Source: Pardosa pseudoannulata (taxonomy: Eukaryota; Arthropoda; Arachnida; Araneae; Lycosidae). Taken from it: a DNA stretch of 64,000 nt. The stretch spans positions 19,665,075 to 19,729,074 of the forward strand of contig CM063506.1 of assembly GCA_032207245.1 (NCBI GenBank), written 5' to 3'. A program made the translations under genes and the position numbers. The notes beneath the pieces were generated by a model that was not told the origin of the DNA, did not search any database, and saw nothing but the letters and a program-made list of their open reading frames with translations. Of this stretch, positions 49,633 through 60,559 are shown piece by piece (the stretch's first letter is position 1; each line of letters opens with the position of its first letter).

Positions 49633-49808
49633 CGAAGTTGGTTTGGAGTGCTACGGTCTACTTTTTGCAACACGAGGGCTAATGAGACCGGGACCTACTG
49701 CTTAAAGCCGATTCCGAACGGCTACGAACATCCATTCCACAGTGGGATTCGAACCCACGAACTGCGGTTCCGAAGGCCAGCACCCTAACCAATCGGCCAT
49801 CGTTCGGC
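49633..49808 (-). repeat. SINE family 1, full copy inserted in the LINE
   Basis: In reverse orientation it has the complete tRNA-like head, body and CCAAACC end. Direct repeats GGAAGCAATTTCA (49620-49632) and GGAAGTAATTTCA (49809-49821) are its target duplication. Removing it restores the LINE frame around NWKQF. Confidence 0.88.
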
Positions 49809-50353
49809 GGAAGTAATTTCAAGATCATCTTAATTGTAAAAATTTTGATCTCCCTAAAATTGAAAACACTAACGAACTCGAATCCTTTATTACTAAGATC
49901 ACTAACGATATTAATGACAGTTTAACTTTTGCTTCCACTATCATTCCTGACGAAGACAAACACCACTCTAACAGACACCTTAAACTCTTAATTAATAATA
50001 GGAATCGAGACAGGAAAGTCTGGCAAAGAAATAAAACTCCACTTAAGAAAAGAATCTTGAATAAAGCACAACAAGACTTCAAGTACTATATACACGATAA
50101 AGCTGACTGGGATAATTTTTTACTTTTTGGGATACCATTGACAATTCCGTCTGGAAAGCTGTCAGACGTTTCAAAAATTCTTTTACCCCTATTCCACCAC
50201 TTAAAGATCTAAATACTGATACTATAATCTATACTGCAGAAAATAAAGGTAATTTAATCGGCAGTACATTAGTTCAAAATTTTACCCCTAACCCAGGTTC
50301 TGACTTAAACACGACCAACGAAGTCTCCAATAGTATTAACACTATTCAAAATT

Positions 50354-50709
50354 GAGCCGCGATAGCTCAGTCGGCAAAGGCAGCGATCTCGTAACTGAAA
50401 GGTTGTGGGTTCGGAGCTGGAGCCGGCCTAAGATCCGCCGTGTTCGATAAAGGTGACTGGGGCACGTAAAGTAGATTCGTGGTCACAAAGTCCTTTAAGT
50501 TCTCAATCAATACCTCTGGGGGTGGCAGGTCAATGCCTGGGGGCCTGCTTCTAAATTACGAAGACCCAGCAGGGGTAATGTTACTGGCGCCCGTAGCATA
50601 CCTTAAGCTACACGTGCTCCTCGGGTGGTGCTAAATGAGTAACAGGTTCGTAGCCTTGTTAAGGCATTAGGATAATGTCTGTATCGCCTGCTGCGTTGGA
50701 AAAAAAGCT
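50354..50709 (+). repeat. SINE family 2, full-length copy
   Basis: The head GAGCCGCGATAGCTCAGTCG has a typical A box; a B-box-like GGTTGTGGGTTCGGAG follows. The body runs about 280 bp to TGCGTTGGAAAAAAAGCT. Flanks are ATTCAAAATT (50344-50353) and ATTCGAAATT (50710-50719). At about 355 bp it is the longest member here. Confidence 0.85.
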
Positions 50710-50719
50710 ATTCGAAATT

Positions 50720-51115
50720 ATACAAAAAGTTATTGAATGACAAGAACTCCAGGACCACCGTAAAGGTGTCTTTCCTTGATGTTTAGGATTAACATCTCGT
50801 TAAGTCGGATCCCGACCTCTCTCCAAATCAAAACGCTTTGACAATCGCTTCTGGTAATGAACCGACTCTCATCCGTAAAGAGGGCGCGACTCCATTGATC
50901 AGTTGTCCAGTTTTGGGGATCTCTGTACCACTGTAAAGGGTGGCATCGGTGGCCAACTTTCAACGGGAGGCAGCGTTTAGGACGGCGGGCGAATAGGTCC
51001 CCTTTGTGAAGGCGTCTGACCACAGTAATGCAGACAATGCACGGCCACATCGGACTCTTGCTGTTGAAGAGCTTCTGGAAAGTGAAGATATCACTCGAAT
51101 GGATTGGCTAGAGTA
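50720..51115 (-). pseudogene. Tc1-family transposase fragment, different subfamily
   Basis: The minus strand encodes VRRLHKGDLFARRPKRCLPL, then NWTTDQWSRALFTDESRF with the first catalytic aspartate, and stops after a short HLYGGPG block. This is the middle of a Tc1-type transposase, not the same subfamily as at 31205 and 45040. No inverted ends are visible. Confidence 0.8.
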
Positions 51116-51338
51116 CTCAACGATACCTCTGGGGTGGCAGGCCAAGCCTGGGGGTTTTCTGCTTGGTCCTTGCTTCTAAATTACGAGGACCCAGAGGAGG
51201 TAATGTTACTCGCGGCCGAAGCATACCTTCAGCTACACGTGCTCCTCGGTTGGTGCTAAATGAGTAAGTAACAGGTTCGCAGCCTTATTAAGGCGTTAGA
51301 ATAATATCTGTATCGCCTGCTGCGTTGGAAAAAAAGCT
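51116..51338 (+). repeat. SINE family 2, 3' part
   Basis: The segment repeats the 3' two-thirds of the SINE at 50354, ending with the same TGCGTTGGAAAAAAAGCT. It is followed by GTTCAAAATT, a third version of the flanking repeat. The head is replaced by the Tc1 fragment. Confidence 0.85.
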
Positions 51339-53069
51339 GTTCAAAATTTTAATTCCTTTAACACTAATTTAATATTGATTCGTCCACCCTTGTCAAAATT
51401 ATTAAATATCTCCCGAAACATAAATCCTCTGGAGAAGATAGCATCACTAATACAGCTCTCAAACATATCAATAACGGTGGAAATATACATACTATATTTT
51501 CACCACTATTTGATCATATTTTCTACTTTTGTTATTTTCCTAGTAATTGGAAAAATTATATTATTGTCTCTATTCCAAAACCTAAAAAGAACCATTCTTC
51601 TCCAGATAATTATCGCCCGATCAGTCTCCTTAACACTATTAGTAAAATTACAGAACATTTTATTCTTGCCAAAGTGAACAACTATCTCGAAGATAATTGT
51701 ATCTCTGTTTATCGTATCGTTGAAATTCTAGCTAAAAATAAATAAAATCTCCACTGCCGCGGTTTTTCTCGATGTTGCTCGTGCTTTCGACGAAATCTGG
51801 ATACATGCCCTCATTCATAAATTACTTATTTATAATTTTCCTAAACATCTCGTTAAGCTCATATTTTATTACCTTTCTGATCGTACTTTTTAAGTGAAAA
51901 TTCATTATTCTCTCTCCTCAAAATTTCCCATCCTCAGGACGTTCCACAAGGATCCATTCTCGGCTCTTCTCTATTTAATATCTATATTAATGACATCCCT
52001 GTTCAACTCAATACTGAACTGGCTATTTATGCCGACGACACCACCATTTTCTCCTATAATAAAAATTACAAATATGCTGTGAATGCTTTTAATGAACACT
52101 CAGTCAAAATTTCTGAGTGGCTCGACAGATGGAAAATTAGGGTTAGCACTTCTAAATGCGAAGCTGCTATGTTTACAACCAAACAGAGAACGTCTTCTAC
52201 AACATATATATCAATAACACTCGTATTCCGTGGTCGGATACCGTTAAATATTTAAGTGTAACTTTAGATAAAAACTTAACCTGGAAACAGCATTTTAATT
52301 CTGTTAAAACTAAATATAAAACCGCTAAGTGAATTCTCTACCCTCTAATTTCTCGCCATAGCAAAATGGATACTAAAATAAAGCTGCTCATTTACACTTA
52401 CTTTCTACGTCCAATTACCTATGCGGCACCAGCGTGGTCATATGCAACAAATTCCAATATTAAAATACTAATTACTATTCAAAATTTAATTAGGGAAATT
52501 ATTAATGCTCCCTGGTACTTTAGAAATAATAAAATTCACGAAGAATTAAAAATTCTTCCTATTAATCTCTCCGTTAAATTTCATAAAAACGTAAACAATG
52601 ATTTAATCAATAATCTTGTCAATTACGACCCACTGACGCTAACAGTAGAAGGCCTTTGGCCATTCTTGCCAAAGATCTTTATATTTTGTGTTTTGTTTAC
52701 TTAAAAAATGTGAAAAAATCTCCAAAAAAATTATAAAAATGTAAGAAAAAAGCTTTAAAATAAATAAAATATGGCATACATCATGTTTCGCACCTATTTC
52801 TAACATCGAAAATACTTATAATTTTATTGGACGAATCTCTGCAATTCTATTGGTCCTCTCGTGGTCATTTGCTCCAGAATGACAAAACTACTCACTTTAT
52901 CTATGGTTGTCGCAGTGTATGGATATCCCTGGACAAAAATATTTGTGTTTTCTATCCTTAAGCTTTCTCCTTTCTAGTTGTGTTAAATCCACCTCCTATC
53001 CCCTCTTCCAACTTTTAGTTGTTTTATTTTCTGTTCGTTGTCATTTTCTGCTTACTGTTAGAAATCTCT

Positions 53070-53287
53070 GGATTAGAGGGCTCGGCTCAGGCAATCCAAA
53101 CCCTACCACCTTGAAGACCTTGCCACATCTAGAGGTATTCTTTGAGATCTTCGAGGACATTGTGACCACGAAACCAGCCTCCAATATTAAACACGGTAGA
53201 TCTTTGGCTGGATCGAGCCCCGAATCCGCAACCCTCTGGTTACGAGATCGCTGCTTATTCCAACCGAGATACCGGGAGTCGTTAAAA
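53070..53287 (-). repeat. SINE family 2 copy, diverged
   Basis: On the reverse strand it shows the head (GGTATCTCGGTTGGAATAAG), GCAGCGATCTCGTAACC, a B-box-like GGTTGCGGATTCGG and CGTGGTCACAATGTCCTCG. A 164-residue open frame on the other strand overlaps it and is incidental. Confidence 0.8.
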
Positions 53288-53304
53288 ACCATCATTATAT
53301 ATAT

Positions 53305-54731
53305 TGTAACGAATTCTCGTTACATTAAATTCCCAGTTACAGACTTATCTACTACCGTGAGAAAAAACAGCATAGCGAATGCGCCTTTTGTGAACACTTG
53401 AACTGAGCTCATCTTTACCTAGTGAAAGTACGTTGTTTCGCGCAGAATAGGATGCTGAATAGAGGATTGTTAACCCTCTGAGTGGAACACATCGAGAAAA
53501 AAAAGTCTCCAAAATATACGCTAAAGGTTAACTGTGTCAGTAGCCAAAGCGTTCTATGATTTTTCCTTCACCCTTTGTCGACTAGAATGGAATACGGGAA
53601 ACCCACCCTCGCTGTTGTCCCTTTACTTCCGGTTATAAACAGATATTATAGATTGCTAATTTTTAATACACATAAAGCTCGTCGAGTCTCGAAGATCATC
53701 CCATAAGAAATAATGGATTCTAAAAGTACAAATAAAAATATTTTTTGAGAGACTTGTTTATATTTTTTACGAAAGTCATCCGAGATATTTAAGTGGTGCA
53801 ATTAGAGATATATTTGTTACCTCGAACGAAATACTTCGAAATAGAGATTTACAAAGCCATGAAAAGCTATCAACGTCTTTGTGCCTCAGGAGGTAGGGGT
53901 GCATCCCTCAATAAATGCCAGTCAAAGAGGGGTGAGTTCCTAAACAATCGACTGACCCTCCTACCGCAAAACTCCATGGGGGAAAGAACTAAAGCAAAAA
54001 TGTACATTACATCCATTTTTGGAGCATTTGTGGTGGTCGAAAATTGTACGTTAAGACTTCATCGGTTTGGCGGAATTGTACGTGTGAACCGCTTTGGGGT
54101 TAACACGGAGGACCATCTCAATCATTCTGTCTGAGAAATTAATTAGGATGTTGATGAAGTGTTTCCAGTGTTAGTTTCAGTGGCTTCCCGAAGAAAAAGT
54201 CTCACACGACAGAAATCCTCTACATTGTAAGGGAAGCAGCAATACTTTCCTACCTTGTTCTCCAAAGGTGTGTCCAGAAACACCGATTAATGATGTCCTA
54301 TAGATCGGCGAGATTGCTCCCGATTACTGAAAACTCCCCTTGGAACTGGGCTTACACCTGTCCGGCTAGAGTTCTACAAGCGGTTCCTTACCACGTCATC
54401 AACCAGATGTCCGATCAGATGAGATGGAAATTTGCGGCCAGACGACGGTATAAAAACACTGGAGTTGATGGCCCAGTGTGATTTTTTTGACCGATCCAGT
54501 CTCCTGTGAACTTCATCGGCTGATAGCGTTGGGAGAGCGACTGAGAGTGTTCTCCCCCCCCCCTTTCCTCTCCGAATGATTAGGAAGCTGATTCCTGTAA
54601 CGATCATCATTTCATTGTAGATAGCATCGTTTGCATCATAACTTTAACATTTTGTGTTTCTAATAAAGATTTTTAGTCTGTACGTAGGCCACCGCTATTC
54701 TTTTTCCAGCTCATTTAGAGTTCAGTACGTT

Positions 54732-54734
<3 letters not shown>
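53305..54734 (+). mobile_element. probable solo LTR, 1.43 kb
   Basis: It begins TGTAACGAATTCTCGTTACA and ends GTTCAGTACGTTACA, giving TG...CA ends. AATAAA at 54662 lies about 70 nt before the end, as in the R-U5 part of an LTR. Both flanks are TA repeats, so the ATATA target duplication is compatible but not informative. No gag or pol is next to it. Its base composition is clearly less AT-rich than its surroundings. Confidence 0.6.

Positions 54735-54813
<79 letters not shown>
54735..54813. repeat. TA microsatellite
   Basis: About 80 bp of pure TA directly after the probable LTR. Confidence 0.95.
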
Positions 54814-54814
<1 letters not shown>

Positions 54815-55086
54815 CCAGAGAATAGAGAAAGTGATTAGCACTACCCTTAAAATGTAGATAATAATTTTCCTTATTGCAATTTATTATATAGATGTGGTGC
54901 TTTCCTGTATACGTTACTAATTCATCAAAATAGTTATGCGACCTAATCCAGTGGCAAAGCTGGTCCTTGTGTCAGGGTAAGCATAATTTTTTTCCTTAAA
55001 TCCAATCAACATGGTCTTTAAAATTTTTTTTTCGCCAAATATGAAAAATTCCAGTTATAACATGGCTTTTTGGGTTTGTTTTATGT

Positions 55087-55350
55087 GAAAGCAGGTTTTA
55101 TTTTTTAGAGAAATCCTTGGTAAACTGTGGAGGAAAAAAACCCACTCAATATTGTGTTGGAATTTCCTTTTCTGCAATCGACGCAGTGAGAGAAAATTAC
55201 AATGTGAATGTTTTTGCTTTATGTTCTGATAACAGAAATAAAATGAATAAGATGACGGAATTAATAAAAATAAAACATCCTAAAATTTTAATATATATAT
55301 GGTTGTTCATCGCAGTACTTGAAATTTTTAAAGAAGAATATATCTCTCAA
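55087..55350 (+). pseudogene. hAT transposase fragment
   Basis: The frame contains SAIDAVRENYNVNVFALCSD, NRNKMNKMTELIKIKHPKIL and IYIWLFIAVLEI. These correspond to the hAT region around the second catalytic aspartate (usually VTDNA) and the following SAH block, both altered here. No element ends are paired with it. Confidence 0.6.
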
Positions 55351-56047
55351 AACAATTATTAATTACATCGCTGATGTAAATATTTTTTCGGAATGACTAT
55401 TACAGCGTATGAACTATTACAGCGTTTCTCAATCTGTGCACGCGAACCATTGGTGGTACGCGAAATAGTGGCGGACATAAAAAATTTAGATAAAAATATC
55501 ATAAAAAAGTTATTTCTATAATTTATAAGAATTATTTAGTTATTAATATTATACAGTAAATTTGTTAATAAGTAAAGTCAATGATAAAAAATCCGGCACT
55601 TTATATTTTTTTTCAGTAACTTGATTTTTTATAATTTTGTGTTTTTATTAAAATTATTTATTAGTACACGAAATGTGACAAAATAATAGATAAATATGAT
55701 ACTTTGAACAAACACACACACATATATATACATATGAGTTTTTCTTCAATTACTTGAAGGTCTCATTCTCTATTAAGTCTCAGGATAATTCTTCGTGTAT
55801 TGTTCTAGATTTTCAATAAAACTTCTGAAGTGACTATTCTTCATTGGTCACATAGTGTACAAATAAAACTATTAATACGATTAAGACATTTTTTACTCAG
55901 TTTTTCTCAGCAGTTGTTAGAGTAATCATTAAATAAGACAAAGGTAGTATGTCTTCTCATGAGCTAAAAAAAGGCAAAGAAACTGGGACTTGGTTGCATC
56001 TATAGGCCTAGCTAGTCTGATTGTTATTTTATTCTTGTATTCTATCG

Positions 56048-56150
56048 AAGCCATAAGTTCGTGGGTAAGATGAGTAAGATTCGTATTCCCTCAAAACTGG
56101 TTCAAATCCCACTGCTGTCATGGATATTCGTAGCCGTTTAGAAGGGATTC
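56048..56150 (+). repeat. degenerate SINE family 1 fragment
   Basis: GGTTCAAATCCCACTGCTGT and GGATATTCGTAGCCGTTTAG match the B box and early body of SINE family 1; the remainder is lost. Confidence 0.6.
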
Positions 56151-56273
56151 ATTTTTACAACGACATTAACAAGTATTCGAGATTAATTCATTGGATCCGC
56201 GTAGCAGTTGGTTTATAATGTTGGATGTAGCTTGTAAGTGAAATTTTAGGTGCGTGTTTTACACAAGTAAATA

Positions 56274-56274
56274 C

Positions 56275-56319
<45 letters not shown>

Positions 56320-56321
56320 GT

Positions 56322-56381
<60 letters not shown>

Positions 56382-56383
56382 GT

Positions 56384-56434
<51 letters not shown>
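56274..56434. repeat. TA microsatellite with a repeated unique island
   Basis: Long TA runs are interrupted twice, about 63 bp apart, by the same island TACATATGTGGGTTTATA. The array ends in a TG run. Confidence 0.9.
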
Positions 56435-56437
<3 letters not shown>

Positions 56438-56727
56438 GTGTGTGTGGAAGTAAAGAGCAACTCAACACTGCGGAAACTACAGGAGAGAAAACAAACTGTT
56501 TTTGGTTTACATTGGATGGACGCGAGTTAGACGGCAACGTGTGCAGAAGGCGCTTCTCGCTGACCGCATTTTGACCGCAAAGACGGACGCTGATGTTGTG
56601 CCAGACGGGCACTGATGTCCAGTTTCATTTTAATTCTCTCTAGACACCAATTTTGTATATAATGTGTAAATAGTTTTATTAAATAAGTTCATTTTAGTTG
56701 AGTCTTTGCATCTTTTCCACCGTGGGA

Positions 56728-56735
<8 letters not shown>
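56435..56735 (+). repeat. LTR-like repeat, copy 1
   Basis: It is related to 56769-57100 over most of its length: GCTGATGTTGTGCCAGACGG, the CTAGACACCA block, a TAAATAGTTTTATTAAATAAG block and CCACCGTGGGAATA. Its left and right limits dissolve into TA repeats. Confidence 0.55.

Positions 56736-56769
<34 letters not shown>
56728..56769. repeat. TA microsatellite
   Basis: A short TA array separates the two LTR-like copies. Confidence 0.9.
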
Positions 56770-56772
<3 letters not shown>

Positions 56773-57097
56773 GTAGGCTGGCTGACATCGAACACTAGGT
56801 TTGATGCGCGCATCGAGCAAGCGAAGTTCTACTTTGACGGTATGGCAACACCTCTCCCGAGTGGAACGCCCAGATTGACAGAGGCCTGACGTGAGTTGGA
56901 CGGTACCGAGTGCAGACGGCACTTCTCGATGATCGCCAAGACGGGCGCTGATGTTATGCCAGATGGGCACTGATGTCCCGTTTCATTTTAATTGTCCCTA
57001 GACACCATATAATTTGTAAATAATTTGTAAATAGTTTTCATTAAATAAGTTCGTGTTAGTTAAGCTGTGCATCGTTTTCACCGTGGGAATAAATCTC

Positions 57098-57100
<3 letters not shown>
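56769..57100 (+). repeat. LTR-like repeat, copy 2
   Basis: It runs from TGTGGTAGGCTGGCTGACAT to GTGGGAATAAATCTCCCA, with TG...CA ends inside TA repeats. The 332-bp length and the near-terminal AATAAA suggest a small LTR or LTR end. There is no internal retroelement sequence. Confidence 0.5.

Positions 57101-57190
<90 letters not shown>
57100..57190. repeat. TA microsatellite
   Basis: About 90 bp of pure TA repeats. Confidence 0.95.
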
Positions 57191-57192
<2 letters not shown>

Positions 57193-58202
57193 TCGAGTAA
57201 AGTTCAGCGTAGTGGAACTTCGCATTTATTGATGATAGACCATCAACAAACAACTGTCACTGCAATGCAACAATTTTGTATGGAATGTCCAAGATTGTAC
57301 ACTTCATTCGTTAATGTCGCCCTAAAGCGATCAAATCATGTGATTTTTTTCCTTAAGACCAAAGATTGTTCAGTAATTTTTGGGAAGCAATAATGAACCT
57401 GGATCAATTTATCTAGCTGGGAAAACACACAATCTGCAATTAAGTTATTGCAGAATAGAAACCATTTTCATGGAACAGCTGAAACACGTGTTCAGTGGAC
57501 AGAAAATTATCATATATTCCAGCATTACTTTTGAGAGAAGGGTAAAAAGAATTTAAGTCAGGGAACACTTCTTTATCTGACATTTTATTGTTGAGTAATT
57601 AGGTACTAAAAATGAGAAATTTGGATATCTACTTTAGGGGTAATTATGTTGATATTGTTTGGACCATTGTTTTGTATGTGTAAATTGTATAAAGTTCGTT
57701 ATTTTGCTTATAATCATAAAGGGCAGCATCTGACATTTTATGGAAAAGAGTTCTATGTTATTATTATGTTGTGTGCATTCTGTAAGATTTAGAAGGCATT
57801 GTTTAAGGGCATCTTGTGATGCATTTGTGGCCTATGAAAAATGTTCTTAGATCGCCTAAATGTTGTAAATTTTTATATAAAATAATAAACGACAGTTTTT
57901 TATACAACCCTCATGCTTGAATATCGTTTGTCTATTCTGAGTAAAAGCAGCACGAAGTAAAATTTAAACTGCAATACATGTAACACTCATTAGTAATCTT
58001 TATTTTGCGTTACTTTGTTTTCATACTTCTTAACAGATGTAACCACAATTTTCATGCAGTTTCTAAGGCTAGAAATAAAAGTTTCTTTAGAAGCATCATC
58101 AAAGTCGCGAATGCATTAAATATCGCTTATTTCAAAGATTTTATCAGATTGCTTTTAACCTTTCAAAAGCTGCAAGTTCCTTTTCAATATGTCCTTGATT
58201 GA
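57191..58202. other. sequence downstream of the second P450 exon, no gene recognised
   Basis: An open frame continues out of the TA array to about 57393 (TSHLLMIDHQQTTVTAMQQF is the clearest stretch) but matches nothing I know. The rest is AT-rich with no recognisable features. It would include the 3' UTR of the second P450 on the minus strand. Confidence 0.4.
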
Positions 58203-58381
58203 TCAACGCGAAACAAATCGCAACGATTGCCGTTTCGGTTGCAGAGTGAGACCAGTAATTCCATCTAAATTCGGTGGTGTGTTGTCAGATGCTGGAAGGA
58301 TTTGAAATTTCTGCATGATGGCCACGAAGTAATGAAATATCTCAATTAGTGCGACTCCTTTCCCCGGGCAAATGCGTTTAC
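58203..58381 (-). CDS. terminal haem-binding exon of a second, paralogous cytochrome P450 (partial)
   Basis: The exon follows a TTCGTTTCAG acceptor. It encodes GKRICPGKGVALIEIFHYFV, with the axial cysteine, and ends LRFVSR before TGA. It is 179 nt long, the same as exon 8 of the P450 at 29691, and clearly related in sequence throughout. It cannot belong to that gene, because it lies upstream of that gene's exon 1 on the same strand. It therefore marks the 3' end of a tandem neighbour whose other exons lie right of 64000, or have been lost. No PERF or ExxR exon is visible in 58382-64000. The last intron would be over 5.6 kb and carries two solo LTRs. The exon has no lesion; whether the gene is intact cannot be judged. 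Confidence 0.85.
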
Positions 58382-58418
58382 CTGAAACGAAAATATATAG
58401 AAATGATAAGAAACTTTT

Positions 58419-59183
58419 TGTACCTATGTACTTTCCCACGATGGTCAGCACGTGCATACACAGCTGTGGAATAAATTTCCAAGAAGAATTTAGGTGCAGC
58501 TGTTGACTTCGAGTTTTAGTGGGGACCCCTGCGGAGGAGTTATAGATCACGGAGTGGCACAAGTGTAACGGTCAGGCCCAGACAGGGATGTAGCCGTGAA
58601 ATATGGGCGCAGGGGCTAAGAAATAATGTCAGCTTTCACGAAAGGGGCTATTTTAATGAATCCACCTGCACGCCCGAAGGGGGTGCAGATGTGGGAAAAT
58701 TTCACAAGAGATTGACAAAAAAAGGGGGCGTTAAAACCTAGGTGATGAGTTGTGAAAGAGAGTGAAGAAAAGGAGTCGAAGTCGGGATTCAAGAGTGGCT
58801 GGACATCGAAATCCCGTGCCTACACGTCCTCACCGACGTCCTGTACGCCCAAACACCCGCCCCGACGTACAGCCGAATGACAGCCCCAGCCTGCTCCCCT
58901 GTAATTACTGGAGGTAAACTTGATAATTATTCATAATTATTACCTTGGGTCTCAGAATCTTTTGATTAAGGATTAACGTATAAAAACAAAATGAAAATTG
59001 TAATGAACTGTTGGACATTGATGAATGTCGAGTAATGAATGTTATACATATTAATCCAGAAATAATATCTGTAAATAACTAGTGTACATAATAAATGTTT
59101 TAATTCAAATATAAGGTATTATATTTTTACTGTGTTTCCCCTTTGAGAATGAACACTGGTGTTAGTGTAAGTACATTACAACA
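58419..59183 (+). mobile_element. solo LTR, copy A
   Basis: It begins TGTACCTATGTACTTTCC and ends GTACATTACAACA. The 5-bp target duplication CTTTT is perfect (58414-58418 and 59184-59188). It is related along its length to copy B at 59538. No internal coding region lies between or beside them. Its middle is more GC-rich than the region. Confidence 0.85.
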
Positions 59184-59537
59184 CTTTTTTTTCGAGATTC
59201 TTTTATTTAACCCCTTCTTTGTCTAATGTTTTTTTTCGAATTACCTAACACCACCACCACCAACAATAAAAACAAAAAGCAATTTTTTTATTTATGAAAA
59301 TTAATGCATGTTCAGTTCTTAAATTATTAGAAGTAAAATATTTTTGGCAATATATTTTTTTCTTTTCTTACTGGATGCATTGGAGTTCCTTTATGTAATA
59401 TCCTGTCCATTGATATCCAGGTTTCTCTAAAATGAACCCAACTTTTAAATTAAATTACTTTTATACTTTATTTATCAAATATAATGTTTTGAGGAACATA
59501 AGATAAATATCTGTTTGAAAAGATTTGTTAAAAACAC

Positions 59538-60364
59538 TGTACCGAGGTACTTTCCTATGGTGATCTGCACGTACATGCACAGCTGTGGGAGGATTTTCCT
59601 AGAGGAATTTAGGACTCCAAATGTTCACGTCAAGTTTAGGGACCCATAAAGAGAAAGTATAGATCACCGAATGGCAGCGTAACGGTCAAGCTCGCACAGA
59701 GATGTAACCGTGAGTTATGGGGGCAGGGGCTAAAAAATGTCAGCTTGAACAAAAGGGGCTACTTTAATGAGCCCACCTGCACTCAGGAAGGGGGTGCAGA
59801 TGTGGGAAAATTTCCCGAAACAAGCGATTGGAGAGGAAGAAAAAGGGGCGTTAAAACCGAGGTGAGGAGTTTGGAAACGAAGTTAACGAGAGGAGTTGAA
59901 GTCGGGATTCGAGAAAAGTGGGACAAGAATCAGAGGCCCCGCTCACCAGCACCGACTCGTCCCGTGCGCCCGAACACCCGGACCGACTCACCGCATGAAG
60001 GAAAGCCTCTACCTGATCCTCTGTACTAACTAAAGGACCGACGCATCGAATGAGGAAAGCCCCTGCCTGCTCCCCTGTGCATTTAATGAAGGTAAAGATA
60101 AAATAATATTTACAGTCACTTAGGCCTCTGTTAATAATTTAAACTTGTTACTAAATAATAGTTCTTTATAAAGAGAATTGTAATAATTATAGTATAAATA
60201 TAAGACATAAATAATTGATGATTATGATATAGGATAACCAAGGATCTATTTGTAAATGAATGTAAAGAATAAATGTATGAATCTCAATATAAAGTATTAT
60301 ATACTTTCTGTGTTTCCCCCTTGCAACCGAACACTGGTGTATAGGTTGTAAGTACATTACAACA
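59538..60364 (+). mobile_element. solo LTR, copy B
   Basis: It begins TGTACCGAGGTACTTTCC and ends GTACATTACAACA. The 5-bp target duplication AACAC is perfect (59533-59537 and 60365-60369). The 94-codon open frame inside it (about 59745-60029) is only an open stretch of the LTR. Because each copy has its own duplication, they are two independent solo LTRs, not the ends of one provirus. Confidence 0.85.
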
Positions 60365-60559
60365 AACACATAGAAATGTTTGGGAAAAGGATTCTACATA
60401 ACCTTACCGTGTAAACAGCTGTAAGACGTTTCTTATCATGGGAATGTATAAACCACTTTAAAATAATTTAATGCAAAGCTCTAACAGATATTACTATATG
60501 TGAAAAATTCATAAGCAATCAAAGTTTCGCATCATATCACTTACATAAATACCTTTTAA

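Larger units (their letters stand above)
49560..52730 (+). pseudogene. jockey-like non-LTR retrotransposon ORF2, interrupted by nested insertions
   Basis: The reverse transcriptase copies the element's RNA at a nicked target. Recognisable in order: a pre-RT region (FINWKQF; SVWKAVRRFKN; PPLKDLNTD), then IIKYLPKHKSSGEDSITNTA, SPDNYRPISLLNTISKIT, AVFLDVARAFDEIWIH, QDVPQGSILGSSLFNIYIND and YADDTTIF with the catalytic Asp pair, and a C-terminal part (TYAAPAWSY; APWYFRNNKIHEELKI). A 1-bp deletion near 51369, frameshifts and stops (one just after SDRTF) break it. A SINE (49633-49808) and a SINE/Tc1 stack (50354-51338) interrupt it. The 5' part and endonuclease domain are not clear. Confidence 0.85.

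Noticed and set aside
52907..53401. 164-codon open frame
   Set aside because: Its central part is the reverse complement of a SINE family 2 copy and its end runs into the probable LTR. It is not a gene.
59745..60029. 94-codon open frame with proline- and arginine-rich end
   Set aside because: It lies wholly inside solo LTR copy B, and the other LTR copy does not keep it open.
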